From positions 222,379 through 286,378 of the forward strand of contig JAHLKC010000037.1 of the NCBI GenBank assembly GCA_025449115.1: DNA of 64,000 nt, read 5' to 3'. Shown piece by piece: positions 23,764 to 34,429 of this stretch. A model generated the notes under the pieces. That model did no database searches. It was not told where the DNA came from and saw only the letters and a program-made list of their open reading frames with translations. Source of the stretch: Chytridium lagenaria (taxonomy: Eukaryota; Chytridiomycota; Chytridiomycetes; Chytridiales; Chytridiaceae). A program made the position numbers and the translations under genes. The first letter of the stretch is position 1. Every line of letters begins with the position of its first letter.

Positions 23764-26700
23764 TCATGAGGGCTCAACCGTCGGTTCCCCAACAATATCT
23801 TCCACCCGAATATTCAACCCCAAATTCCAAATCCAGAACCTCAACATATACTCCTCAACATGTCCAACGTCAATCGTCATCCCACTTTCGAAGGTGGCGC
23901 CACCACCAACTCCGCATTCGCCATAACAGGCGTCCCAGCATCAAACCCCACCCTCCTCCCCCTTCTTCTCCACACCCTCCGAAAACTCATCCTGCTCATC
24001 CACAATCTCCTTCCTCACATCACGCATAGCAAAACATCCGTCTCATCCTCCGCTTGCGCCAAAACAACTCAAGATCCTCAGCACTCGGTTTCCTCAACAA
24101 CCTCTTCAGGCACCACATCGATACCCATGCCATCAAGCCAATCTTTCCAGTCAACACGTTTACGGAGAAAGTCCAGTGGTGAATTCACCCTCTGAATAAT
24201 AAGACTGTCGAGTCGACGTTTTTGGTTGGCTTTGCGGAGCATGTTTTTCCTCAATCGTGTGTTCGCTAATGAGACGGTAATGTGCACGTCTCGCGTTTGA
24301 CCGATACGATGGGCACGGTCTTGGGCTTGGGCTGTAAATGGAGTATGAGTCATCGTATAGCGAGCATCCAGAAACATCAAAAAACGTGATAGCAAATCGG
24401 AAACTCACCGTCCATAGCTGGGTTCCAATCGCTGTCATAAAAGATGACAGTATCAGCACCCGTAAGATTCATTCCACACCTCCAGAACGCGTGGAAAGAA
24501 TAAACACGAAAATACGTTTATCATTATTAAACCGTTCCATCAACATCTGCCGTTGCTCGATTTTTGTGGATCCGTCCAACCTCACATAAAGGTATCCATG
24601 CACATTAAGAAATCTCTCAAGGATATCTTACATTTAAAAAATACAAGTTAGTAGAAATTCAATTACGAAGTTGTCTGAAATATATAAAGAAAGAATACTC
24701 ACCCAACATTCTCGTCATCTGCGTGAATATCAAAGCTCTATGCCCCCCACTCAGCAACCTCCTCAAAAGAGCATCCAACTTTTGCAGCTTCCCGCAATCA
24801 TACCTCACCAGCCACTTATCCGGAAACGCGATACTCAACTTCGTCTTCACCCCAGAATAAATATCATCCACCTGCCCTACTGCCTTCTCTACCTCCAACT
24901 CCTCCACTAACGCCCCCGCATCCTTCACAACAACCTTTGGCGTCACAAACGCAAATCTATCCACAACATCCCTAACCATCTCAAGCTGATCCAAAGGCGT
25001 CATCAAGCATCCTTTCAAAGGCATTCGAATACTCTAAATATCTTGCTGGATCCTTTATCGCCTCCCTCGTCGCTTCCGTCGGCCTCATCCCAAGCTCTTT
25101 GACCATTCCAAAAAACTTGTCACCCCCGTATACAGGTCTCCGTCTGAACCTGAAACCGATTTAAAATCTGCATCCTGCACCATCTAACGGTAACTTCAGA
25201 GGCTCGTCGTAAATCATACGCGGCTTTAAATGCTCGTACGGATCCAGGACGTGCGGAAGGATCAATCAGTGATCGGAGCCTATACTCAGATTGGGCGGCA
25301 GTGAAGACTTGACGGTCAAAGTCTCTGTGAGGGACGAGATAAGGGAGGTCTTTCAGGTGAATTGCGCTCTGGCCTTCACCCAAGTCGACCATGTGGAGTT
25401 TGTCACGAGATGACGTGAGCCAGTGGTGGTCACCAGCGTGGGAGTCGATAAGAACAGCATGCGACGACGGCTGAGAAAATCTTTGACTTCAATATCAGCA
25501 CGAGTGGCAGAGGTCATGGCGAAAGAAGTCACCACGGGTCGTTCTTCAAACAAATCTGGGTGGTTGCAGACTTTCCGGAGTTGCATCAAACAGTTGATGA
25601 TGCTCAAGTAATTTCCAGATGCTAAAGCCTCCTTAGTTTTCGCACGTGACATAAAGTCATCGTAGAGATAACGTTGACGAGTGGAAAGCCGGCACGTTAA
25701 GACATGCTCGTACTTTTTTGGCATCTGTTTCTCAACCTCAGACTTCATTCTTCGAAGAATATACGGCCTTAGTACGGTATGTAATTTTTGAAATAGTTGC
25801 CTTTGTCTCATCATCCCACCGCCTTGCTCTCATCCAGAACCTTATCCACCGGCCTCGAAAACCACTCTTGAAACTCCTTCAGCGTAGCGAACCCCGATGG
25901 CATCATACTCCGCAACCCCATTCGGCATCAAAAAATACAGCAGTGACCACAACTCCCATCAAGTTATTCTGCAACGGTGTTCCGGTGAGAAGTAACCGAC
26001 GCTGAGAATTAAAAGTCAAGAGAACCTGCCACTTTTGGGACCGAAAGTTCTTGATGTTATGTGCTTCGTCGAGAACAAGGTAGATCCAGGGCTTGCGCCG
26101 GAAAGATACTTGATCAGCAAGAACAAGCTGGTATGATGTGATGCAGACATGGAATGCATTGGGTTTAGACCAGCCTGTACGCTTTTCTTTACGTTGGTTT
26201 GGGTTTCCGTAGTAGGTTAATATCTTAAGACCCGGACACCATTTCTTAAACTCCACTTCCCAGTTTAACATCACACTTGTTGGAACAACGATAAGATGTG
26301 GTCCTAATATAATGTTAAAACCAATCTTGAAGACACAACATACCCCAAACTGCCTTCTCGACGGCAAGATACGCGATAAGGGCGATGGTCTGAATAGTTT
26401 TGCCAGACCCTATAAGGAATATGTTAAAAAATCCATCATGTTCTCAAGAATTTAGAAGGATATATCAACATACCATTTCATCAGCCAATATTCCATTGAG
26501 ACCATTTGTATACAAGTTAACGAGCCAATCCAATCCAGCATGTTGATATTCTCGAAGGGGATATTTGATGAGAAATGGAACTTTGGTCTTAAAAGAAGTT
26601 TCATCGTTCTCATCCCGCCCCATCTCAACGGGAGGCTGCGGGATTTCAATAATCTCCTCGTCGGGATCGTGCGGAACCGGAATATCGCCCTCATCATCCG

Positions 26701-28786
26701 ACTGAGCAGGTCCCGCTGGTCTTCTTCCTCCATCAATTCTTCCGGCGTTTCAACCACTGGTTTTTCAACGAGAGCGGATCCGGCAATATCATCTTCGATG
26801 GCGGGGTATCATACAGAGCCTGTAACCCGACATCTTCGTTAACATCCGACCGTCTCCATACTTTCGTCATCACTGCTGATTTCACTTTCGTCATCAGTTT
26901 CATGGTCACTTGCTTCCAAGGCTGATGCAAAGTAATCATCAACGTATGTTTCTTCAGGAGGAGGACTCTGACAAAATGTGACAGCGGTGTCCGCCTCAAA
27001 TGGAGCAAACTCATATTGTTTGCAACAGCAAATCCGATATCTCCAGTTCGGAATCATGAAGTAATTCCTCTAGCTCCAATCTGCCAGTTTCTAAATCATC
27101 AGTGTCTAATGAAGTGGTGTCAGATGGTGCAGCTGAAGTCTCACGCCCTGAAAGATCATATGAGATATCGTCAGCCGATTCAAGAGGTTCCAGGGGACCG
27201 AGTGATAGCAATGCGGTGCCTAGACCATGATATTCCTCAGTCACACCATCATCCGAATCGACCCCGTACGCAACATCAGAGCCTTGGTCATCAAAACCTT
27301 CGTCTATTTCATCTCCACGAGAACGGTCGTTCAAATTCGATGCTTCAGAAGCACTATCTGCAGGGGTGTCAATGCCATTTTGAGGTCGGTCAATGTATCC
27401 GTATCGCTTTAGCAACTCTTCTAAAGGCATATCCTTCTCGACTTCAAGTTCATTAACCTCAGATTCGCTGCCGATGAAACTTCGTCTTCCACTTCATGAT
27501 CTTGGCTCATAAAGCTTGCTTCAGATTGTTCCTCGAAAAGATCCATCTGCGATTGTTCGGCCATTATTGACTGTTGAGCTTCCAAGATATGCGTCGATTT
27601 TTCAATTATGGAATCCAAATGCCGCTTCCCGGCCCGTTTTTGCTCTTCATCGTAAATAGCTTTTCTCTTCGCTTGAACAATCTATAATTATGTTAAACAC
27701 GGAACACGGCCAAAAGACTAACCGAATCGATGACTTTCCACTTTTTAAAAACCTCTTGAGCGACAAATTTGGCCATCTTCCGCAGACGGACAGCTTCCGA
27801 TTTAACGTGTCTATCACCCTCTGTCCGCTTTAATTCCCAATACTTTAATACAGCTTTCGATATTCTTTTAGCGGACGATATCTTGTACTTGCGCACAGCT
27901 GCAACCCCTGCCGCAGAACCCTTCATTTCCTCTAAAATCACCGTTTGGTGACTCTTCCGTATTTGAGGATCCGAGCGAGGTCTTAAGCTCTCAATGGTCT
28001 GACCGGTAAGGTATCCTGACCGCTGCAATGCCGAAACCCCGATTTAAAAAGACCGCATCCTTTTTGGCTTTTTCAATGGCAACTTCGGGAGGTATCTCCT
28101 CATCGTCAATCCACACCGAAGCCGAGAGAATCTGTTGGAGTCGAGAAGCAAACATTTGGCTTCTCACGGACACGGGGACGGGGATGCGGATGGAGATTGA
28201 TTGCCGAGGTCCAGGTGGTGGTTCTTCAGGTGGTGCTTCATCGGGTGCTTCACCTTCGGCATCTGAAGAGGATGAGGAGTTTTCGTAGTCTGAAGACTCA
28301 GAGCTTGACATGGCCGACGAAGTTGAAGCTTCAGTCTCTTCCATCTGCTCGTTCAACTCCTTACTTTGCTGAATTTCACCATTGCTTGCACAGACATTTA
28401 CCGATGTCATCGCCGTAGACTCCAATATCTGCATATAAAGCGTGTCAAGAAAGGATTTAAGTATGTTTGAGTATACCAACCTTTCCCACATCATCATTGG
28501 GCGGAGGAGGAAGCTCAGGAGTGAGTTCCAAGCCCATCGACTCTAAAGAACTGCCACCATTTGTCAGTAAGACATCATCGACAATGCTCTGTATCTCGGG
28601 AACAGCACGTTGTCGAAACATCTCCATCAGCTCATCTGAGCCCTCTGCATCTGTCAGCCTCACTGGACTTGAGCCAGCTGAAAATTCGCCGCTGCGCTTT
28701 CGCTTCCGTTCGAAAGCCATGGGCTCTGAGGTGCAGACCTTTGTTACACATGCTTCAATGGGATTTCGGACAATATCACCAACCAT
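23764..28786 (-). CDS. SWR1: SWR1/SRCAP-type chromatin remodelling ATPase
   Basis: SWR1 exchanges H2A for H2A.Z in nucleosomes. In order: an acidic Ser-rich N-terminus; an HSA domain (about 27945-27750, [19 protein letters not shown]), which binds actin and Arp4; the [12 protein letters not shown] motif; a long acidic linker; Snf2 motif I (ILADEMG, then [14 protein letters not shown], split by an intron at about 26470-26405); [11 protein letters not shown] (motif II); [10 protein letters not shown]; a long insertion, then [29 protein letters not shown], and motif [18 protein letters not shown]. The end [12 protein letters not shown] matches SWR1 C-termini. The base between GGTCT and GGCAAAACT in motif I seems to be missing. 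Other frame shifts lie in the last 350 nt. The start is the first Met of the frame; an internal Met at about 28718 is an alternative. Confidence 0.92.
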
Positions 28787-29000
28787 ATCGATATCGTCGT
28801 CGTCACTGTCCGTTCTTTACACCACGGCAATCGGAGGAGGCAAGATTCTCAATCGCCGCCAAAGTATTTTTAAAATGGACTTAGTGATGACATGAAATAT
28901 GGTAGTGTTGAATGGCCGTAAAATATGGAATGTTTATTCATCAGCACACATCATGCGAGGCGAAGCGAGTTTTTACAAAACTCCATGCATTTCTATAAAT

Positions 29001-29357
29001 CTAATTGTAGTGCGTGTATATCAAGGCGTAGTACGATAGCAGCGTTTTTATAGTGCCCTCACCGCGTCGGGTAAAAAGTCTCCTATATACTGACCACTTC
29101 CATATCACTCCCAACACAAACAACACGCCCAGAATAACTATTCTCTCGTGATATTTTCCGCAGTATCCCCGTAAACCCTCAACTCCGTGATCCTCTTTCT
29201 TACGACCTCGCTGGATGTCATTGTACTTTATCCACTTTTGCGTATTCGGACTGCGGCCACCAAACCCTCTTTTTCTCTTTTTTTCCAAATGAATTTTTTG
29301 CCAGTCTCCGTTTCGATTTTTTTTTCTTTCGAATTTGTCCAGTTGTTCGTCTACCAC
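29001..29357 (-). CDS. small single-pass membrane protein, unidentified
   Basis: A 118-codon frame with a strongly basic N-terminal half (FERKKNRNGDWQKIHLEKK), one clear transmembrane helix (IVILGVLFVLGVIWKW), then a short basic tail. The positive residues on both sides of the helix and the regular composition support a real gene. It sits between SWR1 (same strand, 214 nt away) and Ran (divergent, 137 nt away). No family is recognised. Confidence 0.45.
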   Translation of the reverse strand: MVDEQLDKFERKKNRNGDWQKIHLEKKRKRGFGGRSPNTQKWIKYNDIQRGRKKEDHGVEGLRGYCGKYHERIVILGVLFVLGVIWKWSVYRRLFTRRGEGTIKTLLSYYALIYTHYN

Positions 29358-29494
29358 TGAGAATCAAAAAAAAAGGTGTGTTGGAGGCTTTCGATGATGC
29401 TTGCTGGGAACCTCACACGGAGGACGGCATGTACCATCCGCGATACTCTATGCTCGAAGCATGCATCAAGTGCTGACTCGTCTTTGAATTCAGA

Positions 29495-30517
29495 ATGTCT
29501 GCCGCCAGCGTTGACCCCTCTGTCACCTTCAAGCTCGTCCTCGGTAAGGATCTGTGCACATTTTTCCGTCGCTATCGGCTTCTAACCTAAGCGATCTCAG
29601 TCGGCGATGGAGGTACTGGAAAGACCACCTTTGTGAAGCGTCACATGACTGGTGAATTCGAGAAGAAGTATGTCGGTATGTATATCGGACATGTTATGAG
29701 GGAGACCCTGACCTTCCATGCAAAGCTACCCTTGGAGTGGAGGTCCACCCGCTCGTCTTCCACACCAACTTCGGCGCCATTTGCTTTAACACCTGGGACA
29801 CGTAAGCGATGCATAGTAATGTTAAAGTACTAACTCTTTTTTAAGTGCTGTAAGTTTCTCTACGTGACTGCGGCGAGGAACAAAGAACTGATCATTTTCC
29901 TCATCTTTTTTTAACAGGGTCAGGAGAAGTTCGGTGGTCTCCGTGATGGTTACTAGTAAGGATATTTTTAGCTGTTCCAATCTGACATAAATAGCATCCA
30001 GGGACAGTGCGCTATCATCATGTTCGACGTTACCTCCCGCATTACTTACAAGAGCGTTCCCAACTGGCACAGGGATCTTGTCCGCGTTTGCGAGAACATC
30101 CCCATCGTTCTCTGCGGTAACAAGGTTGATGTCAAGGTTCGTCATCACAGGTTTCATAGTGGATCGATTTGTTGACGTTTGATAAAGGAGCGGAAAGTGA
30201 AGGCCAAGTCCATCACCTTCCACAGGAAGAAGAACCTCCAATACTACGACATTTCCGCAAAGAGCAACTACAACTTCGAGAAGCCTTTCCTCTGGCTCGC
30301 CCGCAAGCTCATTGGAAACCCCGCTTTGGACTTCGTTGCCGACCCCGCCCTTGCTCCCCCTGAGGTCCAGGTTGACCCCGAGCTTGTTGCTCAGTACCAG
30401 AGGGATCTTGAGGAGGCCGCTGCTATGCCCCTTCCCCAAGAGGATGGTATGTGATCGTCTCACCTTTTCGGTTTGGATTCAATTATTCTGATTTTTATTT
30501 TAGATGATGACCTTTAA
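29495..30517 (+). CDS. GSP1: Ran GTPase
   Basis: Ran is the small GTPase that drives nucleocytoplasmic transport. Seen: G1 [14 protein letters not shown], effector region [15 protein letters not shown]3 [35 protein letters not shown]4 GNKVDVK, G5 [15 protein letters not shown] and the acidic C-terminus ending EDDDL. The gene is split by at least seven introns, and G3 can only be assembled through a 4-nt microexon (29846-29849). The start is the ATG at 29495, two bases after a possible AG acceptor, so a 5' UTR intron may be present. The last exon adds DDDL and a stop at 30515-30517. Confidence 0.96.
29846..29849 (+). other. 4-nt microexon of the Ran gene
   Basis: The upstream exon ends TGG GAC AC at 29801, followed by GTAAGC. 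The next coding block begins GGT CAG GAG at 29918 after TTTAACAG. Ran needs T-A between them. TGCT at 29846-29849 supplies exactly T and GCT, is preceded by TTTTTTAAG with a TACTAAC branch site at 29829-29835, and is followed by GTAAG. Without it the frame is lost. Confidence 0.85.
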
Positions 30518-30858
30518 ACAACTAACTTTTGGTGTCGTGTCGTTGCGATGATGTTTTGTGGTACTCCTTACCCCTATCCCCTTCACCTTCCATCCCCCAT
30601 TTCCATGTAATCTCATCCGCCTTTATGTTTGTTATCATACCTGGAGATGCAAACGATAATTTGCCTCCGCTCATGTTGTCCGTTACCTTCACTCGCTCAC
30701 TCCTTCACTCCTCCCCTCCCTTGCTCTCTTCATCTTCTCTTTCCTTTCAGCAACCTGGCTGAACAAAATAAATCTCTTTATTATTTCCCCCAACATGTTT
30801 ATCACTGTTTGATGCTGTTTGATGTCTTTCCTCGAATTGTTGAACTTTGAATTGTCAA
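30518..30858. other. intergenic region between Ran and EXO70
   Basis: This lies between two plus-strand genes. It is pyrimidine-rich at 30565-30755, with an AATAAA at about 30768-30773 that may act as the Ran polyadenylation signal. No coding frame is convincing. Confidence 0.45.
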
Positions 30859-33284
30859 ATGGCCTTCGCCATCGGTGAAGCTCAGCTTCAACGACGATTG
30901 GACTTGGAGAGGCAGCTGGAACAGGACACAGATGAATTAGCGCAACTTCAGGATAGTCTTGAAAAAACAAACGGCCTCACTGAGAAGATGGTGTGTTTTA
31001 CTACGCGTCTGAGCTGAATGGTGAAGCTGATCGCATCTCCAGTGTACTATGCTTAGCTGTTTTGAAGAGCGTCTGGGAAAGCTGGAAACATCCATTCTAC
31101 CCATTCACCGAGCAACTCAAGGCTAACAGTTTATCATGAGAGTAAGTCCGGCTGTGCATGGGATGATCCTAATCATTCAAAGATATTCAACGAACATTAG
31201 ACAAGGTTGCGATGATTGTAGAGTATCTAGATTTGCCGAATAAGGAGGAAGTTTATATTACGAAAGGGTTAGAATATAGCGTGAAACTGTGATCTCAATT
31301 GCTCTCTATTTCTAGACCCAAAGATGGAGATTTTGCGCCTTACCTTGCTGTTGTAGGGAAGATGAAGGAAGCGTTATCGTACTTGACAGCAACAAAGTAC
31401 AAAGCATCTGAAGTGACAATAGTCCAACTGGTTCGTATTTTTACCTATTCCGAATTTATTCTGCTAATACAATTTCGTTCTGATGTTTTGCTTTGACAGA
31501 AACTCGTTCTCCTAAAAGCCCAAATGCACTTTGATGTTTTATTTCGTAAATGGTTATCACAAAGTAGTCTACCTATCGATCCTTTATCTTTCATCGATGC
31601 AGGTTACCCTCATACCATCTTCCCATGCTTATGGATTTTTAGGCACACCGCCTCCATCTATTCCGAAGGATAAACTCGATGAACTCTCCGTTATTGCGGC
31701 AGAACTTGGGTCTCTGGATATGGCACCAGGAAGCAAAGGCGATCTCCGGGAACACGTTAAAATCTTCTCTGAAGTCCGCTCCTCTACCTTAAAAAATCAT
31801 TATCGCCTTTGGCGGCTCTATGTACGGCGCAGGATTTCAAGAAAACTCAAGGCTATCAAAGAGGTGTGAGTATGTTTCCAGCGTACGTCAAGAGCTGTTT
31901 GAGTATGATGAAGGTAATTTTAGTCTTTGTTTTTTATGCTGACGTGTATTTAGGTTGAGAAAGAATTGATTGGAAAGCTGATCATTAAACCACAAGCCCT
32001 TGCTTGCTTTGGGCTTACCATTAAAGAGTCTGTGGAGCTATTACTGGAAACGGGGGAGAGTCTGATAATGAGGGGAAAGAGGATGGGTCATAAGAAGGAC
32101 AGCAATGATATTTATATGTTGATCGATATTTCGGAGACATTAACGGTAGTCGTGAAGGAGTTTGAGGGAATTATTGCGGTACATTTATTTAACAATAATT
32201 CACTATGTCTTAGCTCACAACTTTTCAGTATTCACAAGACAAGGGTTTGGAAATTTCAGATATGATTGGAAACGTAAAAGGAGTTCCTGCACAGTTCTTT
32301 AAAGAGATTTTAGATGAACTTCAGGTGAGAGTAAACTGTCTAATGCGTGAATTTTTCTTTGTTGTCAAATTTAAACTGACAAAAGGTGTAGGCCGATAGT
32401 CAAAAATCTGCATTGCCCGCAGATGGTACCGTCCATGAAATTACCAGCGTGACTCTAAACGTTATCAAACGTCTTCTCGAATACCATTCTGCTGTTGATA
32501 TCATCTTGAGCTACGCTAGGGTATAATTTATACCACCCGTTTTTCTTTCTTTCTTTAACACGTGATAGACCACTACCATTACCCTCCCATCTCCGAACTT
32601 CCAAATCCTCATTACCGATTTTCTCGAAAACCTGCTCACCAGTCTTGACGCGAGATCCAAAGGCTATAAAAAAGTCCACACTTGGACATATCTTCCTCAT
32701 GAACAACTGCTACTACGGTACGGTATTTTAGTACCTTTCGCTGATGACATGTAGTATATAAACAGGCGAAAATGTGTCGATTGGATGAAGTGGTCAAAAC
32801 GGATATTTTGTCACGGTTTGAAACGACTTGGTCGAAGCAAAAGGATTTGTATAGAGACACGTGAGTCGCGTTTCATATTTTTAATTTACTAACGAACTTG
32901 TAGATGGAAGCCTTGCTTTGATTACCTTATGGATACGATATACGTCCAAGCTGGCGGAGTGAAAGCTTTAACGAAAGCCCAAAAAGATGGTGTTAAAGAC
33001 AGATTCAAGGTATTCATGTCATCCTTTTGTTTTACTAATTAGATTTTAGAACTTCAACTCTGAACTTGAATCCATGCTCGCGATTCAAAAGACTTACACT
33101 ATCCCGGACGTGGAGTTGAAAGCTCTTGTCATGAAAGACCTGAAAGTGTTTTACTCCCACTGTATACACGGTTTCATGAGAGGTATACGAACACGGAGTT
33201 TACGAAAAGTCCGAAAAGTATATCAAGTATGATAAAGATGGGTTGGAAAAACTGCTGGATCAGTTCTTCGAAGGAAGTATTTAA
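30859..33284 (+). CDS. EXO70: Exocyst complex subunit EXO70
   Basis: Exo70 tethers secretory vesicles to the plasma membrane through phosphoinositides and Rho GTPases. The protein is almost wholly helical. The N-terminus (ATG 30859) is a coiled coil with RRLDLERQLEQDTDELAQLQ, then SILPIHRATQ, the usual start of the rod. Later exons show DLPNKEEVYI, DDIYMLIDISETL-like and ITDFLENLL segments. The C-terminal membrane-binding part reads YTNTEFTKSP, YIKYDKDGLEKLLDQFFEG. At least ten short introns are needed. One-base frame breaks occur near 31120, near 33160 and near 33213 (CCGAAAAG, one base short of the expected CCGGAAAAG). The stop at 33282-33284 follows the conserved end. Confidence 0.87.
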
Positions 33285-33396
33285 AAAACTTTTAATCAAC
33301 ATAAATATACAGATTAAGGTATTAGAGTAGTTTTTGTTTGGCATCAAACTAGTGTGAAATGATATAGAGGGAGAGATATGAGGAATTGTACTTATA

Positions 33397-34247
33397 TCAT
33401 CTCAAAGGACCGTAATCTGAAGGTGCTTTCCCGTCTCCGTCTTGAATATCCTCATCCGCTCCAGCATCCAACAAGACTTTGGCAGCTCCATATGACCATT
33501 GATAGCAGCTACAAAAAGTAAATGAATAAAAAATCCATCAAAGGAAAAAAAAAACCCACCATAATGCAATGGCGTCATCCCATCATTATCCTGTCCATTC
33601 ACATTCGCATTGTTCGCCAACAAATACTTTGCAATGTCCACGTTTCCTCGATCAGAAGCCCAATGTAACAGCGTCAATCCATTATCATCTACCAGTTCTC
33701 GTATGATATTCACTGTCACGAGTTTTTTCAGCTTCTCAACATCACCCTCTGCAACCCAGTCGAACACTGTTTTATCCTCGTCGCTGAAAAAATAACACCC
33801 TCAATATAAAGAAAGAACAGCTACAATCTACCTAACGATAGGACCCTCCCATTCCATCACACTGACAGATACCCCTGTTGATGATCCTTTCCCTTTAGCC
33901 TTTCCATCCGCCTCCGTATCTTGACCCCAATTTGTGTTTTCCTTTACGCATGCCACATACTCGCTACAAGCATCCTCCGTCGTCAAAGCACTGCATGACT
34001 TCCAAGAATCCCACTGAACACATTAGTATGCATCAAATGTAAACACCTACTTTTGCTCTTCCCTCAAAGTCAAATATGCCAGGCTTTGGCTTCTTGCATT
34101 CGCCTTCCTCACAAACTTGTATAGTCCATAAAGCTGTTTAAAGTAAGACTTTGACGATCTGAAGGGATAAAGTACTTTTAGCAAAACGTTGGTATCGCCA
34201 ATGTCTGCTTTCGCCACAAACTCGCATGCATCTTCAAACTCATCCAT
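33397..34247 (-). CDS. Acyl-CoA-binding and ankyrin-repeat protein, ACBD6-like
   Basis: ACBD6 proteins bind long-chain acyl-CoA through an N-terminal helical domain and carry C-terminal ankyrin repeats. Visible: FEDACEFVAKADIGDTN, FKQLYGLYKFVRKANARSQ, then a KWDSWK-type motif (about 34010), a linker, and two ankyrin repeats (DDNGLTLLHWASDRGNVDIA and NDGMTPLHYAAINGHMELA). The end SDYGPLR stops at 33397. A one-base break near 33478 separates the second repeat from this end. The start Met (34247) is followed directly by the ACB fold. The GH5 gene lies 182 nt away on the same strand. Confidence 0.85.
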
Positions 34248-34429
34248 TTACTAATGTGTGTAATTCCGTGCCAAAAAGAATGAAATGGGTGCACGTCAAA
34301 CCCTTCATAAAAACATAATCTATTACTTTCAGCAGCCAGCATCTATCCTTAAAAACACCCTCTATAACTTGAAAGAAATCCCAGAACCAGCCAGAACAAA
34401 AAGAAGAAAAAAGAGGCCTCATCACCACT

